A DNA stretch of 64,000 nucleotides. Source: Ruegeria sp. HKCCA6707. GTDB lineage: Bacteria > Pseudomonadota > Alphaproteobacteria > Rhodobacterales > Rhodobacteraceae. The stretch's first letter is position 1. Each line of letters starts with the position of its first letter. The notes beneath the pieces were generated by a model. The model did not search any database, was not told the DNA's origin, and saw only the letters and a program-made list of their open reading frames with translations. The stretch lies in assembly GCF_013033515.1 (NCBI RefSeq), contig NZ_WQEG01000009.1, positions 1 to 64,000 of the forward strand. Reading direction: 5' to 3'. Position numbers and translations under genes: made by a program. Below are positions 1 through 9,268 of this stretch, piece after piece.

Positions 1-55
1 CCGCGAAGGCGGCCGCACCGTCGGCGCCGGCGTCGTGTCGAAAATCATCGAGTAA
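1..55 (+). CDS. tuf: Elongation factor Tu, C-terminal end (partial)
   Basis: Only the last 17 codons and the TAA stop lie in the window, read from base 2. The residues end in GVVSKIIE, the conserved C-terminus of bacterial EF-Tu, the GTPase that delivers aminoacyl-tRNA to the ribosome. The gene runs off the left edge. A strong terminator follows directly, so this tuf copy ends its own transcription unit. Alphaproteobacteria commonly carry two tuf genes. The tRNA-Trp about 4 kb downstream suggests this may be the copy usually found near tRNA-Trp/secE/nusG, but secE and nusG are not in the window. Confidence 0.9.
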   Translation, partial: REGGRTVGAGVVSKIIE

Positions 56-99
56 TCACGGTAGGCCGGGCTTCAGCCCGACGCATCGTTGAACTAACG

Positions 100-131
100 A
101 AGGCCGTCCCAAACCGGGGCGGCCTTTTCTT
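100..131 (+). terminator. Rho-independent terminator after tuf
   Basis: The segment forms a GC-rich stem with arms starting AAGGCCG and ending CGGCCTT, a small AAAC-type loop, and then TTTTCTT. It lies 45 bases after the tuf stop codon and before an unrelated AT-rich gene. A second short inverted repeat, CGGGCTTCAGCCCG at about 67-80, lies between the stop and this terminator. Confidence 0.85.
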
Positions 132-213
132 ACAGTGTTGAGAATAAGCACTTTTTGTGTCATTCTTATCCTGCTAATCGCTTGAGAAAGCCTAGATTTC
201 GGCGGGATTTACA

Positions 214-918
214 ATGTTTTTGAAGTCGAAGAGTTGGCAGCCAAAGTTCGTTGGACTTGTCGGCGACGGGGATGAAATAGACTTACTCGAAGACTTCGAA
301 GCCGCCTTTCAGATTACTTTCTCTGGGCAAGATGCAGAGAGCCTCCTGAATCTCGGAGATGTAAAAAGACTTATTTGTTCCAAACTAACGGTTGATCGCG
401 CTATGCAGACTAAGTGTCTTGGGGCGATGGCCTACTACAGATTGAACCGCGCTATACGCGAAACTGGTAAGACTCCCCCAAAGACCTCTTTCGTAGCCCC
501 AATAGATCTAACTCCCAAGGAGTTCCAAAAACAGCTCGAAAGCGTGAGCGATTTGAAGTTAGATTTTTTAACGCGGCCTAGTGCCTGGGTGCTTGCATTA
601 GCTGCCTTGCAATTTGTTTCCTGGACCGTGGCACTGTTTTTGTTTTCTGGGTTCAATGCCGTTCTGGCAGTCATTCTAATTTTTGGCCTAACGCATACCC
701 TTTGGCGTTTTGCAGCGAATTCCGACGGTTGGGTCTGGCAATTTGAAGGAAGTTTCGAAGAACTTTGCAATAAGGCAGTTGAGACCAATTTCGGAAAGCT
801 AGTTTCGCTAGGTGGTAGATGGAGTGACGCCGATGTTTGGAAATGCATGACATCGATTGTTGAAAGCAATACGGGATTTCCTGCAAATCGGATGGAACCC
901 AGCTTGAGGCTTATCTAG
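214..918 (+). CDS. Orphan membrane protein with an acyl-carrier-like N-terminal segment
   Basis: This 234-residue protein is not one I recognise. Residues about 16-60 have the hydrophobic pattern of helices 2-4 of an acyl carrier protein (EIDLLEDFEAAF, later LGDVKRLI), but the Asp-Ser-Leu phosphopantetheine site is absent. Residues about 122-166 hold two closely spaced hydrophobic segments predicted to span the membrane, followed by an aromatic-rich soluble tail. Codon use is clearly more AT-rich than in the neighbours (TTA, ATA, AGA and GTT are frequent), which suggests horizontal transfer. No clear Shine-Dalgarno precedes the ATG. It stands alone between the tuf terminator and a DUF3604 gene. 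The function is unknown and the ACP-like reading is only a pattern match. Confidence 0.7.
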   Translation: MFLKSKSWQPKFVGLVGDGDEIDLLEDFEAAFQITFSGQDAESLLNLGDVKRLICSKLTVDRAMQTKCLGAMAYYRLNRAIRETGKTPPKTSFVAPIDLTPKEFQKQLESVSDLKLDFLTRPSAWVLALAALQFVSWTVALFLFSGFNAVLAVILIFGLTHTLWRFAANSDGWVWQFEGSFEELCNKAVETNFGKLVSLGGRWSDADVWKCMTSIVESNTGFPANRMEPSLRLI

Positions 919-1177
919 GAAAAATGCATCTGTGGAGAGCCCTAAAGGCCTAGGAATTTCGCCTCTCCTTTTGCCTGTCCCCACTGCCGCCGCGCAAGCA
1001 CGTTATCTCTCGGCTCGACGTCTGCCCTCAAAGGCCAATGGTTCTGGTGAACCCTGGACTTGGCAGAATCGAAAAGATATCTCATTATATTCAAAACAAA
1101 AAATATAAACGAAGCGAATATTGAGGTTCCTAGAAAAGCTGCAGGCCAAAAAAGCTGTCTGTTATTGGGAGGAACAC

Positions 1178-3103
1178 ATGATCCGGTTACTCGTCTCATC
1201 CGCGTTGAGTCTTGTCTTTGCTTTGTCTGCATCTGCAGATGGCGTGCCCAGCCCAGAGGCTGCGGAAGGGACCTTTCCTGAAAAACCGTTTTCTCCTTAT
1301 GCGAACCGGACGATTCCAGAACGACCGCTTTGGGGGGATACGCATCTTCATACCGGGTTGTCGCTGGATGCTGGTGCTTTTGGGAACACTTTGCTTCCTG
1401 ACGAAGCCTGGCGCTTTGCCAAAGGGGAACAGGTGATATCCTCGACAGGGCAACCGGTCCGGCTGGCGCGGCCCCTGGATTGGATGGTTTTGACCGATCA
1501 CACCGACCTTATGGGGTTTGCTCCGGATCTTCAGGCGGGCAAGCCGGGTGTGTTGTCTGATCCCAAAGGGCTTGAATGGTATGAAGGCTACAAGGCTGGA
1601 GGCGACGCCGCTGGGCGGGCGGCCTTTGACATCATCGGCAATTTTTCCCAGGGAACCTTGCCCGAAATTCTGCTGAATTCCTACAGCCCCGGTGCGGATG
1701 CTTTTGCGTTCACGTGGGAACATATCGTGATGGCGGCGGAACGTCACAACGAACCTGGCCGTTTCACCGCATTCATAGGATTTGAATGGACTTCGGTGCC
1801 CAAGGGCTTCAACCTGCATCGCAACGTGATGTTGCGCGATGGACCGATCCGTGCGTTGAAATTTGTGCCACCCGTCACTCAACCTCCTTTTGGAGATACA
1901 GATCCGAAAAGCCTCTATGCGTGGCTCGAGCGCTATCAAGAGGAAACCGGTGGGCGTGCAATCGCTTTTGCCCATAACGGCAACCTCTCGAATGGCTGGA
2001 TGTTTCCAACGGAAGACACCTATCACGGTGGCAAAGTCGACGAAGATTATGTGTTGAACCGGGCAAAGTGGGAGCCGCACTACGAAGTTACCCAAATCAA
2101 GGGCGATGGTGAGGCGCATCCATTCCTGAGCCCGGATGACGAATTTGCAGATTACGAAAATTGGGACGTTGGCAACCTGGACATCACCGAGTTGAAAACA
2201 GATCAGATGCTGGCGGGTGAATACGCTCGCGAGGCGCTTAAGCGCGGTTTGATGCTGGAAGAGAAATTTGGTGTGAACCCTTATAAATTCGGCATGGGGG
2301 GCGCAACGGACAGCCATACGTCTTTGGCAACTGCAGAAGAAGACAATTATTTCGGCAAGAGTGTCAGTGCAGAGCCGTCAGCAACCCGTGTCCTGCATCC
2401 ATTCGTAAGCAGCGATCTTGGCGCCTTTGAAGGGCACACTCTGGTTGCTTCCGGCTACACCGCTGTCTGGGCTACCGACAATACCCGATCAGCCATTTTC
2501 GACGCGTTCAAGCGCCGCGAGACCTATGCCACAACCGGCCCGAGGATATGGTTGCGTTTCTTTGGTGGCTGGGACTTTGACGAAAATGACCTGCAAACAC
2601 GGGCCGTCGCCGATGTTGGATATGTCAAAGGCGTTCCAATGGGCAGCGATTTGCGCAAGCGGGAGGGCGATGGCGCGCCCAATTTCCTGATAGCGGCGCT
2701 GCGCGATCCAATTGGGGCAAACCTCGACCGCGTTCAAGTGGTGAAGGGCTGGTTGGACGCTGACGGAACTCTGCAGGAAAAGGTCTATGACGTCGCATGG
2801 TCTGACGGTCGCGAGCCTGATGGTGACGGAAAAATTCCCGAGGTTGGCAATACCGTGGACATTGAGAGCGCAAGCTGGACTAACAGTATCGGCGCGTCCG
2901 AGTTCGTCACTGTGTGGAGCGATCCTGACTTCGATCCTTCAGAACGGGCTTTCTACTATGTTCGCGTGCTCGAAATACCCACACCGCGCTGGGTTGTGTA
3001 CGATAAGCTGCGGTTTGGTATTGAGCTGCCTCCCGAGGCGCAACTGACCCATCAAGAACGCGCGTATTCCTCGCCCATCTGGTACACTCCAGACTCAGAG
3101 TGA
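1178..3103 (+). CDS. Secreted DUF3604 family protein
   Basis: A 641-residue protein of the DUF3604 family, whose members resemble PHP-type metal-dependent hydrolases; the substrate is unknown. The ATG at 1178 is preferred over an in-frame codon at 1121 because a GGGAGGA ribosome site lies just before it. The protein then begins with a typical signal peptide (about residues 1-21, ending SASA|DG), so it is exported. Candidate metal ligands are the HLH motif at residues 56-58, a later LTDHTD, an AFAHNGN and [10 protein letters not shown]. Length is normal for the family. Its stop lies 22 bases from the convergent DUF374 gene. The 259 bases before it show no gene. Confidence 0.85.
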   Translation: MIRLLVSSALSLVFALSASADGVPSPEAAEGTFPEKPFSPYANRTIPERPLWGDTHLHTGLSLDAGAFGNTLLPDEAWRFAKGEQVISSTGQPVRLARPLDWMVLTDHTDLMGFAPDLQAGKPGVLSDPKGLEWYEGYKAGGDAAGRAAFDIIGNFSQGTLPEILLNSYSPGADAFAFTWEHIVMAAERHNEPGRFTAFIGFEWTSVPKGFNLHRNVMLRDGPIRALKFVPPVTQPPFGDTDPKSLYAWLERYQEETGGRAIAFAHNGNLSNGWMFPTEDTYHGGKVDEDYVLNRAKWEPHYEVTQIKGDGEAHPFLSPDDEFADYENWDVGNLDITELKTDQMLAGEYAREALKRGLMLEEKFGVNPYKFGMGGATDSHTSLATAEEDNYFGKSVSAEPSATRVLHPFVSSDLGAFEGHTLVASGYTAVWATDNTRSAIFDAFKRRETYATTGPRIWLRFFGGWDFDENDLQTRAVADVGYVKGVPMGSDLRKREGDGAPNFLIAALRDPIGANLDRVQVVKGWLDADGTLQEKVYDVAWSDGREPDGDGKIPEVGNTVDIESASWTNSIGASEFVTVWSDPDFDPSERAFYYVRVLEIPTPRWVVYDKLRFGIELPPEAQLTHQERAYSSPIWYTPDSE

Positions 3104-3125
3104 TCCTTGGGTGGCGGTCTTGTGT

Positions 3126-3833
3126 CTACGAGGCCCCGCCGCTCCAGGGTTGGCGATCTACCATCCTGTCGGCCTCAGCTGTAATATCGTTCATATGCTG
3201 TTCGAGGCTCAGACGCAGGGCCTCGATCTGCTCTTCGGTCGCTTTACGTGGAACCGTTTCTGTCCATTCGCGACAAAGAAATACGCCTTCGTTCCTCCAA
3301 GGACGCGGCATCAAAAGATGGTCCCATGTGCCCGCTTCGCGGCCATGGCGCGCGGAATAGGTAATACCGAACACCCGTTTACCTGAGGTGCGCGCCCAGA
3401 TCAGAGGCACGGTCGAAGCAATCCGTTCAGGTCCGCGCGGTCCGTCGGCGGCAATCCCGATGGAGATCCCCTGTTTCATCTTTCCCAAAACTTCGCGCGA
3501 CAGCGCGACGTGGCGCTTGTGGCTGGACATGGCGATCGTATCCATGCCGAAAAGCTCTTGCACACGACCAACCATGCTACCGGCGCGCGCGGCCGAGGTG
3601 ATCGAACAAATGCGCCCTTTGTCCAGCGGAAAGAAATAGGGCGACTGTGCCAGCCGTTGGTGCCAAAGGACAACGATCACAGGTTCCCCCTGTGCGGCCA
3701 ACTGATCCAACTCTTCATAGCCGATGCGTTGCCAGCGCGTGTTGCGATGGACCAGCCGGATATACCACGCAATACGCCGTGCGACCCAGTTCAGGACGGC
3801 TTCACTGTCGGCGATCTTCTTGCGCAGGCTCAA
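3126..3833 (-). CDS. DUF374 lysophospholipid acyltransferase-like protein
   Basis: A 235-residue protein of the DUF374 family, related to the lysophospholipid/LpxL acyltransferase superfamily. It is likely membrane-associated and involved in lipid or lipid A acylation, but the substrate is not established. Visible landmarks are VVLWHQRLAQSPYF near residue 55, a conserved histidine context, and the block IAADGPRGPERIA at about 125-137, which is typical of DUF374. The C-terminus is a charged helix. It converges with the DUF3604 gene and has its own upstream gap shared with tRNA-Trp. Confidence 0.85.
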   Translation of the reverse strand: MSLRKKIADSEAVLNWVARRIAWYIRLVHRNTRWQRIGYEELDQLAAQGEPVIVVLWHQRLAQSPYFFPLDKGRICSITSAARAGSMVGRVQELFGMDTIAMSSHKRHVALSREVLGKMKQGISIGIAADGPRGPERIASTVPLIWARTSGKRVFGITYSARHGREAGTWDHLLMPRPWRNEGVFLCREWTETVPRKATEEQIEALRLSLEQHMNDITAEADRMVDRQPWSGGAS

Positions 3834-3964
3834 AACGGGCTCCTTACGTCAGGCAAAGCCGCTCATAATACACACGGGGCCAAGTGCAAACCGTTTGTCT
3901 TTGATAGAATGTGAAAAAGGCTCTTGAGTCCGCTGCGCCGCTGGCATATCTGAGGGCGCACCAC

Positions 3965-4040
3965 AGGGGTATAGCTCAGTTGGTAGAGCGACGGTCTCCA
4001 AAACCGTAGGTCGCGGGTTCGAACCCTGCTGCCCCTGCCA
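3965..4040 (+). tRNA. tRNA-Trp (anticodon CCA)
   Basis: The 76-base cloverleaf can be folded by eye. The acceptor stem is AGGGGTA paired with TGCCCCT, and the D arm contains AGCTCAGTTGGTAGAGC. The anticodon loop is CTCCAAA with CCA at 3998-4000. The T arm is GCGGGTTCGAACCCTGC, and the 3' CCA is encoded. In many alphaproteobacteria this tRNA lies between tuf and secE-nusG. Here tuf is about 4 kb upstream and secE is not downstream in the window. Confidence 0.97.
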
Positions 4041-4234
4041 TTTCAATGAAATTGTTCCTTCTACGCAAGAAACCGTGATGCAGTGCAGATGGTATTTTGC
4101 TTGACGTGCAGGTAAAGAGTAAAAAGTCTGTTTGGACAACAGACTATGGCGCGTGGTTTTCTGATAAGGCACAAAGCTTGCGGAAAACCCGATCGGTCGA
4201 TCTGCGATCGGCGTCAAAGGGGACTTGGGGAGAA

Positions 4235-7200
4235 ATGACAGACATCATCTCATTTCTGAACGACAATGGGCTGGGCAAATTTGCTCCGGTCTTTGCGTCC
4301 AATGAGATTGAGCTTTCCGACCTGACCTATCTGTCCGAGCACGATCTGATCGATATGGGGCTGCCGCTGGGCCCGCGGCGCCGCTTGATGGCTGCGTTGG
4401 GACATTCGGGCTTTGCTATGCCAGCAGCGCCGGTGCAAGGCAGTGGCAAAATCGTCGCGGAGCGCCGTCAATTGACTGTGATGTTTGTTGATCTGGTCGG
4501 GTCGACCGCCTTATCCGAACAGTTGGACCCCGAAGATCTGGGCGAGTTGCTGCGTAGGTTCAAAGAGACTTGTACGACCTCGGTGGCTCGTTTTGGTGGT
4601 CATGTGGCCAGTTTCATGGGTGATGGGGCGATGATCTATTTCGGCTATCCCCACGCGCTGGAAGATGCGGCGTCGCGCGCTGTTCATGCGGGTCTCGAGA
4701 TTCTGGAGGGGCTGGGCCGCATCGAGGGTGAGACCCCGTATCGGGCCCGCATCGGTATTTCGACCGGGTTGGTTGTGGTTGGCACCATTCATGGCGAAGG
4801 GCTGCGGGAACATGATGTGGTCATGGGGCGCACTCCGAACCTGGCGGCACGGCTGCAAACACTAGCTGAACCCAATACCCTGGTCATTAGTCCGTCGACC
4901 CGTCGACTGATTGGGAATGCGTTCGAGCTTCAAGACCTGGGCAGCTTTGCTCTCAAAGGGTTTTCGGAGACCGTTCAAACCTGGTCCGTCATTGGCCAGG
5001 CCAAATTGGAGCGGCGTTTCGATGTCACATCTGAAGCAGGCGCAAGCAGGTTGGTTGGGCGGAAGGCAGAGTTTCGAAAGCTAATGTCGAGATGGGAGCA
5101 AGCCAGGGAAAAGGCTGGTCAGTCGGTCCTGATCTCGGGCGAGGCGGGGATCGGCAAATCCCGCCTGATCGAAGGGTTGGGCCAGCAGATAACGGATAAG
5201 GAAGTTCTGCGGCTAAACTTCCAGTGCTCACCGTTTCACGCCAACAGTGCCCTTTACCCCATTATTCAGCATCTTGAACGGGCGGCAGGGTTTACGACTG
5301 CGGACAGCGATGCGGAAAAGCTTGAAAAGCTGTCGCAGCTTCTGCGCAATCAATCGCCCGAGCATCTGCGCCTGATCGCTGACTTGCTAAGCGTAGATGC
5401 GGACGACATTCTGGGACCGCTGGACCTGCCGCCACAGGCCAAGCTTGAAATGACGCTTGAGGCTGTTGTCGAGCAACTTGTGACGATGGCGCATGAAAGG
5501 CCTGTTCTACTGCTGTTCGAAGACGCGCATTGGGTCGACCCTACGACACTGTCGCTGACCGACCGGGTGATCGAGCGTATCCGGGATTTGCCTGTTCTCA
5601 TCGTTGTCACGGCGCGGCCCGGATTCGATCCAGGTTGGGGACATCACCACAACACGCTTCATATACCGCTTAAACGTCTGACCAATCGCGATGTGGCGGA
5701 TATCGTAACGGATGTGGCAGGTGGAACATCGGTTCCCGATGCAGTGTGCGATCTGATCGCCGCGAAAACGGATGGCATTCCGCTTTATGTTCAAGAAGTC
5801 ACACGCGGCCTTTTGGAATCGGGTCAGTTGCGCTTGACGGATCAGGGCTATGCGCTGCGCGGCCCCTTGCCGTCGCTTTCGGTTCCCAGCACGCTCAAGG
5901 ATTCGCTCATGGAGCGGCTTGATCGCCTTGGAACCGCGAAAGAGGTGGCGCAGACCGGCGCTGTTTTTGGGCGTCAGTTCTCGATCGCTTTGCTGACATC
6001 GGTTTCGATCCTGTCACCGTCAGTGCTGCAGGCGGGGCTGGCGCAGCTGGCCTCGGCCGGAATCGTTATGCAGGTGCCAGAGGGTGACGAGGACGAGTTC
6101 ATATTTCGTCACGCGCTGATCCGCGACATGGCTTATGACAGCCTGCTGCGCACCGAACGTCAGATGTTGCATGACCGCGCAGCAGACGCGCTGATCGAGC
6201 TTCGCCCGCAAATGGTTCAGACCCAGCCAGAGGTTCTGGCACAGCACTTTAGTCTGGCCAATCGCAAGACCGATGCGGTGCAACATTGGCAGATTGCGGG
6301 GAGGCGGGCCATCGAACGTTCGGCGTTGGCAGAGGCGTTGGCACATCTGTCGACCGGTTTGGAACAGCTTGCGACACTTCCCAAGAGCAGGGATCGTGAT
6401 GTGCAAGAGATCGACTTGCAGGTGTTGCGCGCGGGGGTGTTGCGGTCGACCGAAGGTATTGCAGGTGATGCGACGGGCGACGCCTATGGCCGACTACGCG
6501 ATCTGTGCAACCGCGTGGAAGAGACTGAGCGTTTGTTCCCGGTTCTGAATGGCCTTTACGCCTTTCATCTTGTGCGCGCCGAGTACCGCAAGGCCGAGGT
6601 CGTTGCGGCACAGATCCTTGAGTTGGCCGCTGAGACCAAGCAGACTGAACACAGCATGGTTGGCCATCGGGCCATGGGGGCTGTGCAGTTGCATCTGGGG
6701 AATTTGAACGAGGCGTGTCGCCATCTTGAACGGGCTTTCGAGCTTTATGATTTTGAACAACATGGCAAGCTGGCTTACGTCTATGGAACCGACCATGCGG
6801 CGATAACCGCAGGTTTCCTGGGTATGTGTTATTGCCTTATGGGGCGTCCCGACGCGGCGCGCGATGTGCAAAACAAGGCTCTTAGCTGGGTCAAAGAGTT
6901 GAACCATGCCCACAGCATCGCTCAGGTTCTGGTCTACATTTGCAAATCCCACCTGCTGATCAGAGATATCCCGGCGTTTCAGGAAGCGTTGCAGCCTCTG
7001 CGTGCATTGACCGAAGAGCATTCATTGGTGTTTATGGCAACCGTCGCGCGGTTTTGGGCCGCGTGGTGCGATGCGCTCACCCATCCCAGCCCAGAAACCG
7101 TAGCGCAGCTGGAGCAAGCAGCCCGGGATTGGTGGTCGGCCGGAGCGGGCAATTACAAAAGCTTTTTCCCATCGATAATTGCCGAAGCCCACACACAGAT

Positions 7201-7543
7201 TGGAGCACATGACGCCGCCCATGCGGCCTTGTTGCAGGCTGATCATGCTCTGGCCCGGTCAGATGAAAAATGGGGTATGGCAGACCAATTGCGCATTCAG
7301 GCACAGCTGGCCGCGGAAACGGGTCAGGATCCCGAACCTTTGCTGCTAAGGGCCATTGAGATCGCCCAAAAGCAAGGCGCACACCTATACGAATTGCGTG
7401 CGGCGGTCGATCTGGTAAAAGCGCGCCAGATCAGCGGAAAACCTGTCGGCAAGGCGTTGGAGCAGGTTTTGGAACGGTTCGATCCGGATACTTCTTTGCA
7501 CGATCTGAAAAACGCGCGCGCTTTGTTTGCAACGATGACTTGA
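4235..7543 (+). CDS. SAM-domain / class III adenylate cyclase / AAA ATPase / TPR signalling protein
   Basis: A large cytoplasmic signalling protein of 1102 residues from the ATG at 4235, which has GGGGAGA just before it; an earlier in-frame start gives no recognisable domain. Residues 1-60 are a SAM (sterile alpha motif) domain. Residues about 76-250 form a class III nucleotide cyclase domain, with metal aspartates D86 (FVDLVGST) and D130 (MGDGAM) and transition-state residues N202 and R206 (NLAARLQ), so it should make cAMP. An AAA/STAND ATPase follows, with Walker A GEAGIGKS at 302-309 and Walker B LLLFED near 425-430. The C-terminal half is helical TPR-like repeats, probably a sensor or partner-binding region. 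It lies alone after tRNA-Trp. Confidence 0.93.
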   Translation: MTDIISFLNDNGLGKFAPVFASNEIELSDLTYLSEHDLIDMGLPLGPRRRLMAALGHSGFAMPAAPVQGSGKIVAERRQLTVMFVDLVGSTALSEQLDPEDLGELLRRFKETCTTSVARFGGHVASFMGDGAMIYFGYPHALEDAASRAVHAGLEILEGLGRIEGETPYRARIGISTGLVVVGTIHGEGLREHDVVMGRTPNLAARLQTLAEPNTLVISPSTRRLIGNAFELQDLGSFALKGFSETVQTWSVIGQAKLERRFDVTSEAGASRLVGRKAEFRKLMSRWEQAREKAGQSVLISGEAGIGKSRLIEGLGQQITDKEVLRLNFQCSPFHANSALYPIIQHLERAAGFTTADSDAEKLEKLSQLLRNQSPEHLRLIADLLSVDADDILGPLDLPPQAKLEMTLEAVVEQLVTMAHERPVLLLFEDAHWVDPTTLSLTDRVIERIRDLPVLIVVTARPGFDPGWGHHHNTLHIPLKRLTNRDVADIVTDVAGGTSVPDAVCDLIAAKTDGIPLYVQEVTRGLLESGQLRLTDQGYALRGPLPSLSVPSTLKDSLMERLDRLGTAKEVAQTGAVFGRQFSIALLTSVSILSPSVLQAGLAQLASAGIVMQVPEGDEDEFIFRHALIRDMAYDSLLRTERQMLHDRAADALIELRPQMVQTQPEVLAQHFSLANRKTDAVQHWQIAGRRAIERSALAEALAHLSTGLEQLATLPKSRDRDVQEIDLQVLRAGVLRSTEGIAGDATGDAYGRLRDLCNRVEETERLFPVLNGLYAFHLVRAEYRKAEVVAAQILELAAETKQTEHSMVGHRAMGAVQLHLGNLNEACRHLERAFELYDFEQHGKLAYVYGTDHAAITAGFLGMCYCLMGRPDAARDVQNKALSWVKELNHAHSIAQVLVYICKSHLLIRDIPAFQEALQPLRALTEEHSLVFMATVARFWAAWCDALTHPSPETVAQLEQAARDWWSAGAGNYKSFFPSIIAEAHTQIGAHDAAHAALLQADHALARSDEKWGMADQLRIQAQLAAETGQDPEPLLLRAIEIAQKQGAHLYELRAAVDLVKARQISGKPVGKALEQVLERFDPDTSLHDLKNARALFATMT

Positions 7544-7666
7544 CCGATGGGGTCAATTGCTGCCAGCTTGTCTGCGGGCAGATTGGGGTTGATACCTAAA
7601 ATCTAAAATATGCGTGCGAAATCTGGTGGTTTCGCGCTGTGATCCTGCATGTTTCAAGGAGCGCCA

Positions 7667-9226
7667 ATGCGCAAGCTCAGCAAATCCCTTCTGGCAAAAG
7701 ACAGCCTTATTCAAAGCCGCACAGACCTTTTGTTGCAGCGGTTTCATCCGATCACCCCCAAGCAGATACGCGCGTTTGAGCAAAGCCTGATCGGCTCGGT
7801 CGTACTGCCGACGGATCCGAACTATAACAACGATCGCCAGGTCTGGAACCCGGCGTTTCAGGATTACCCTGAAATCATCGTCTATTGCGAAACGATCCAA
7901 GATGTTCGCGCCAGCCTGGCCTTCGCGCGCAAGCACAACCTTTGGGTTGTCAGCCGCTCGGGTCGACACAGCACTGCGGGCTATTCGGTCAACAACGCCA
8001 TGGTGCTGGACACCAGCAAGCTGGATTACGTCACGGTCGATCCAGACGTGCCCATGGCCTATGTCGGGCCCGGCACACCGTTCAGAAAGCTGAATTCGGT
8101 TTTGAATTCCTATCACCTGCATGTCCCGGGCGGAGCCTGTCAGGATGTGTGCGTTGCGGGCTTCATGATGGGCGGCGGGTATGGTTTTACCTCGCGCATG
8201 TTCGGTATGGCCTGCGACAACGTTCTGGGCGTCACCGTGATGCTGTGGGATGGCAGCATTGTCATCGCTGACGCAGACACGAACCCTGATCTATTTTGGG
8301 CGATCCGCGGCGGCACCGGCAACAATTTCGGCGTTCTGCTTGAGGTGCGCTACAAGCTGCAAAAGCTCTACAAAGTGTGGGGTTTCCACATCAAATGGCC
8401 GCTCAAGAAAGCTGCCAAGGCGCTGGAGTACCTGCAAGCCCATTACATGAAAGACGGGTTAAGCGACAAATTCGGCGCTTATATTTTCATCGCCTATCAG
8501 GGCAAGGAAAAGGTCCTGTTGGTTTCGGGGATGTATCACGGGCCCAAGAAAGAAGGCATGAAGCTGATCCAACCGCTTTTGGACAAGCCGATTGGCGGGC
8601 ATCTCGAAAACGACAAATCCGGCACCTACCAGCAAATCAACTCGTGGCTTTACGACGAGAAATACGACATCCCGGTGGTGCCTGATCAGGCGCGTGAAGA
8701 TAAGCAGGGTGGCTATATCGAACGCCAGCTCAGCCAAAGCGAATGGCAGATGGTGGTCGATTATCTGGACAGCACGCCCAATGAATATGGCGCGGTAGCG
8801 ATTGAGCCCTATGGCGGTGCGATCAACAAGGTGCCGGTGGGCAAAAAGGGCAACGCCTTTATCCACCGCAACGTGTCACTGAACTTCTACGTCGATGTGT
8901 TCTGGCTGTCGCAAGAGGAAAAGGAAACCGTAGTTCCGTGGCTGGACGGGTTCATGAACCTGATGACAGAACAGGGGTTCTTTATCGACCGGTGTTATCA
9001 GAACTACCCGCGTCGTTCGCAATTGAATTACCGCTGGCTCTATTGGGGCGATAACTTCAACTCGTTGCTCTTTGTGAAAAACAAATTCGATCCGCATAAT
9101 TTCTTTCACTATCAGCAGAGTATTTCGCCCGTACCGAAAGACGCCCCGCGCGACATCATTCGGGATAGGTCCAAGTCGTTCTTCAGCGACAAGACGATCA
9201 CCTACCAATTCTATTCAAAGCCCTGA
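7667..9226 (+). CDS. FAD-linked oxidoreductase, berberine-bridge enzyme type
   Basis: A 519-residue flavoprotein with an N-terminal FAD-binding_4 (PCMH) domain and a C-terminal BBE motif (HNFFHYQQSI). The ATG at 7667 is chosen because AAGGAG precedes it. His101 in RSGRHS aligns with the histidine that binds FAD covalently, and Cys158 in GGACQDVCVAG aligns with the cysteine that makes the second covalent link, so bicovalent flavin attachment is likely. No signal peptide is seen. Such enzymes oxidise alcohols, amines or sugars with O2; the substrate here is unknown. The LodA-like gene starts 42 bases downstream on the same strand, so it probably belongs to that operon. Confidence 0.9.
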   Translation: MRKLSKSLLAKDSLIQSRTDLLLQRFHPITPKQIRAFEQSLIGSVVLPTDPNYNNDRQVWNPAFQDYPEIIVYCETIQDVRASLAFARKHNLWVVSRSGRHSTAGYSVNNAMVLDTSKLDYVTVDPDVPMAYVGPGTPFRKLNSVLNSYHLHVPGGACQDVCVAGFMMGGGYGFTSRMFGMACDNVLGVTVMLWDGSIVIADADTNPDLFWAIRGGTGNNFGVLLEVRYKLQKLYKVWGFHIKWPLKKAAKALEYLQAHYMKDGLSDKFGAYIFIAYQGKEKVLLVSGMYHGPKKEGMKLIQPLLDKPIGGHLENDKSGTYQQINSWLYDEKYDIPVVPDQAREDKQGGYIERQLSQSEWQMVVDYLDSTPNEYGAVAIEPYGGAINKVPVGKKGNAFIHRNVSLNFYVDVFWLSQEEKETVVPWLDGFMNLMTEQGFFIDRCYQNYPRRSQLNYRWLYWGDNFNSLLFVKNKFDPHNFFHYQQSISPVPKDAPRDIIRDRSKSFFSDKTITYQFYSKP

Positions 9227-9268
9227 TCAGCAGGGTGGCTGCGGCCGAAAAACAGGGAAGCAACCAGC

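Noticed and set aside
3965..7543. Integrated element at tRNA-Trp
   Set aside because: No integrase gene and no visible duplicate of the tRNA 3' end were found in the window.
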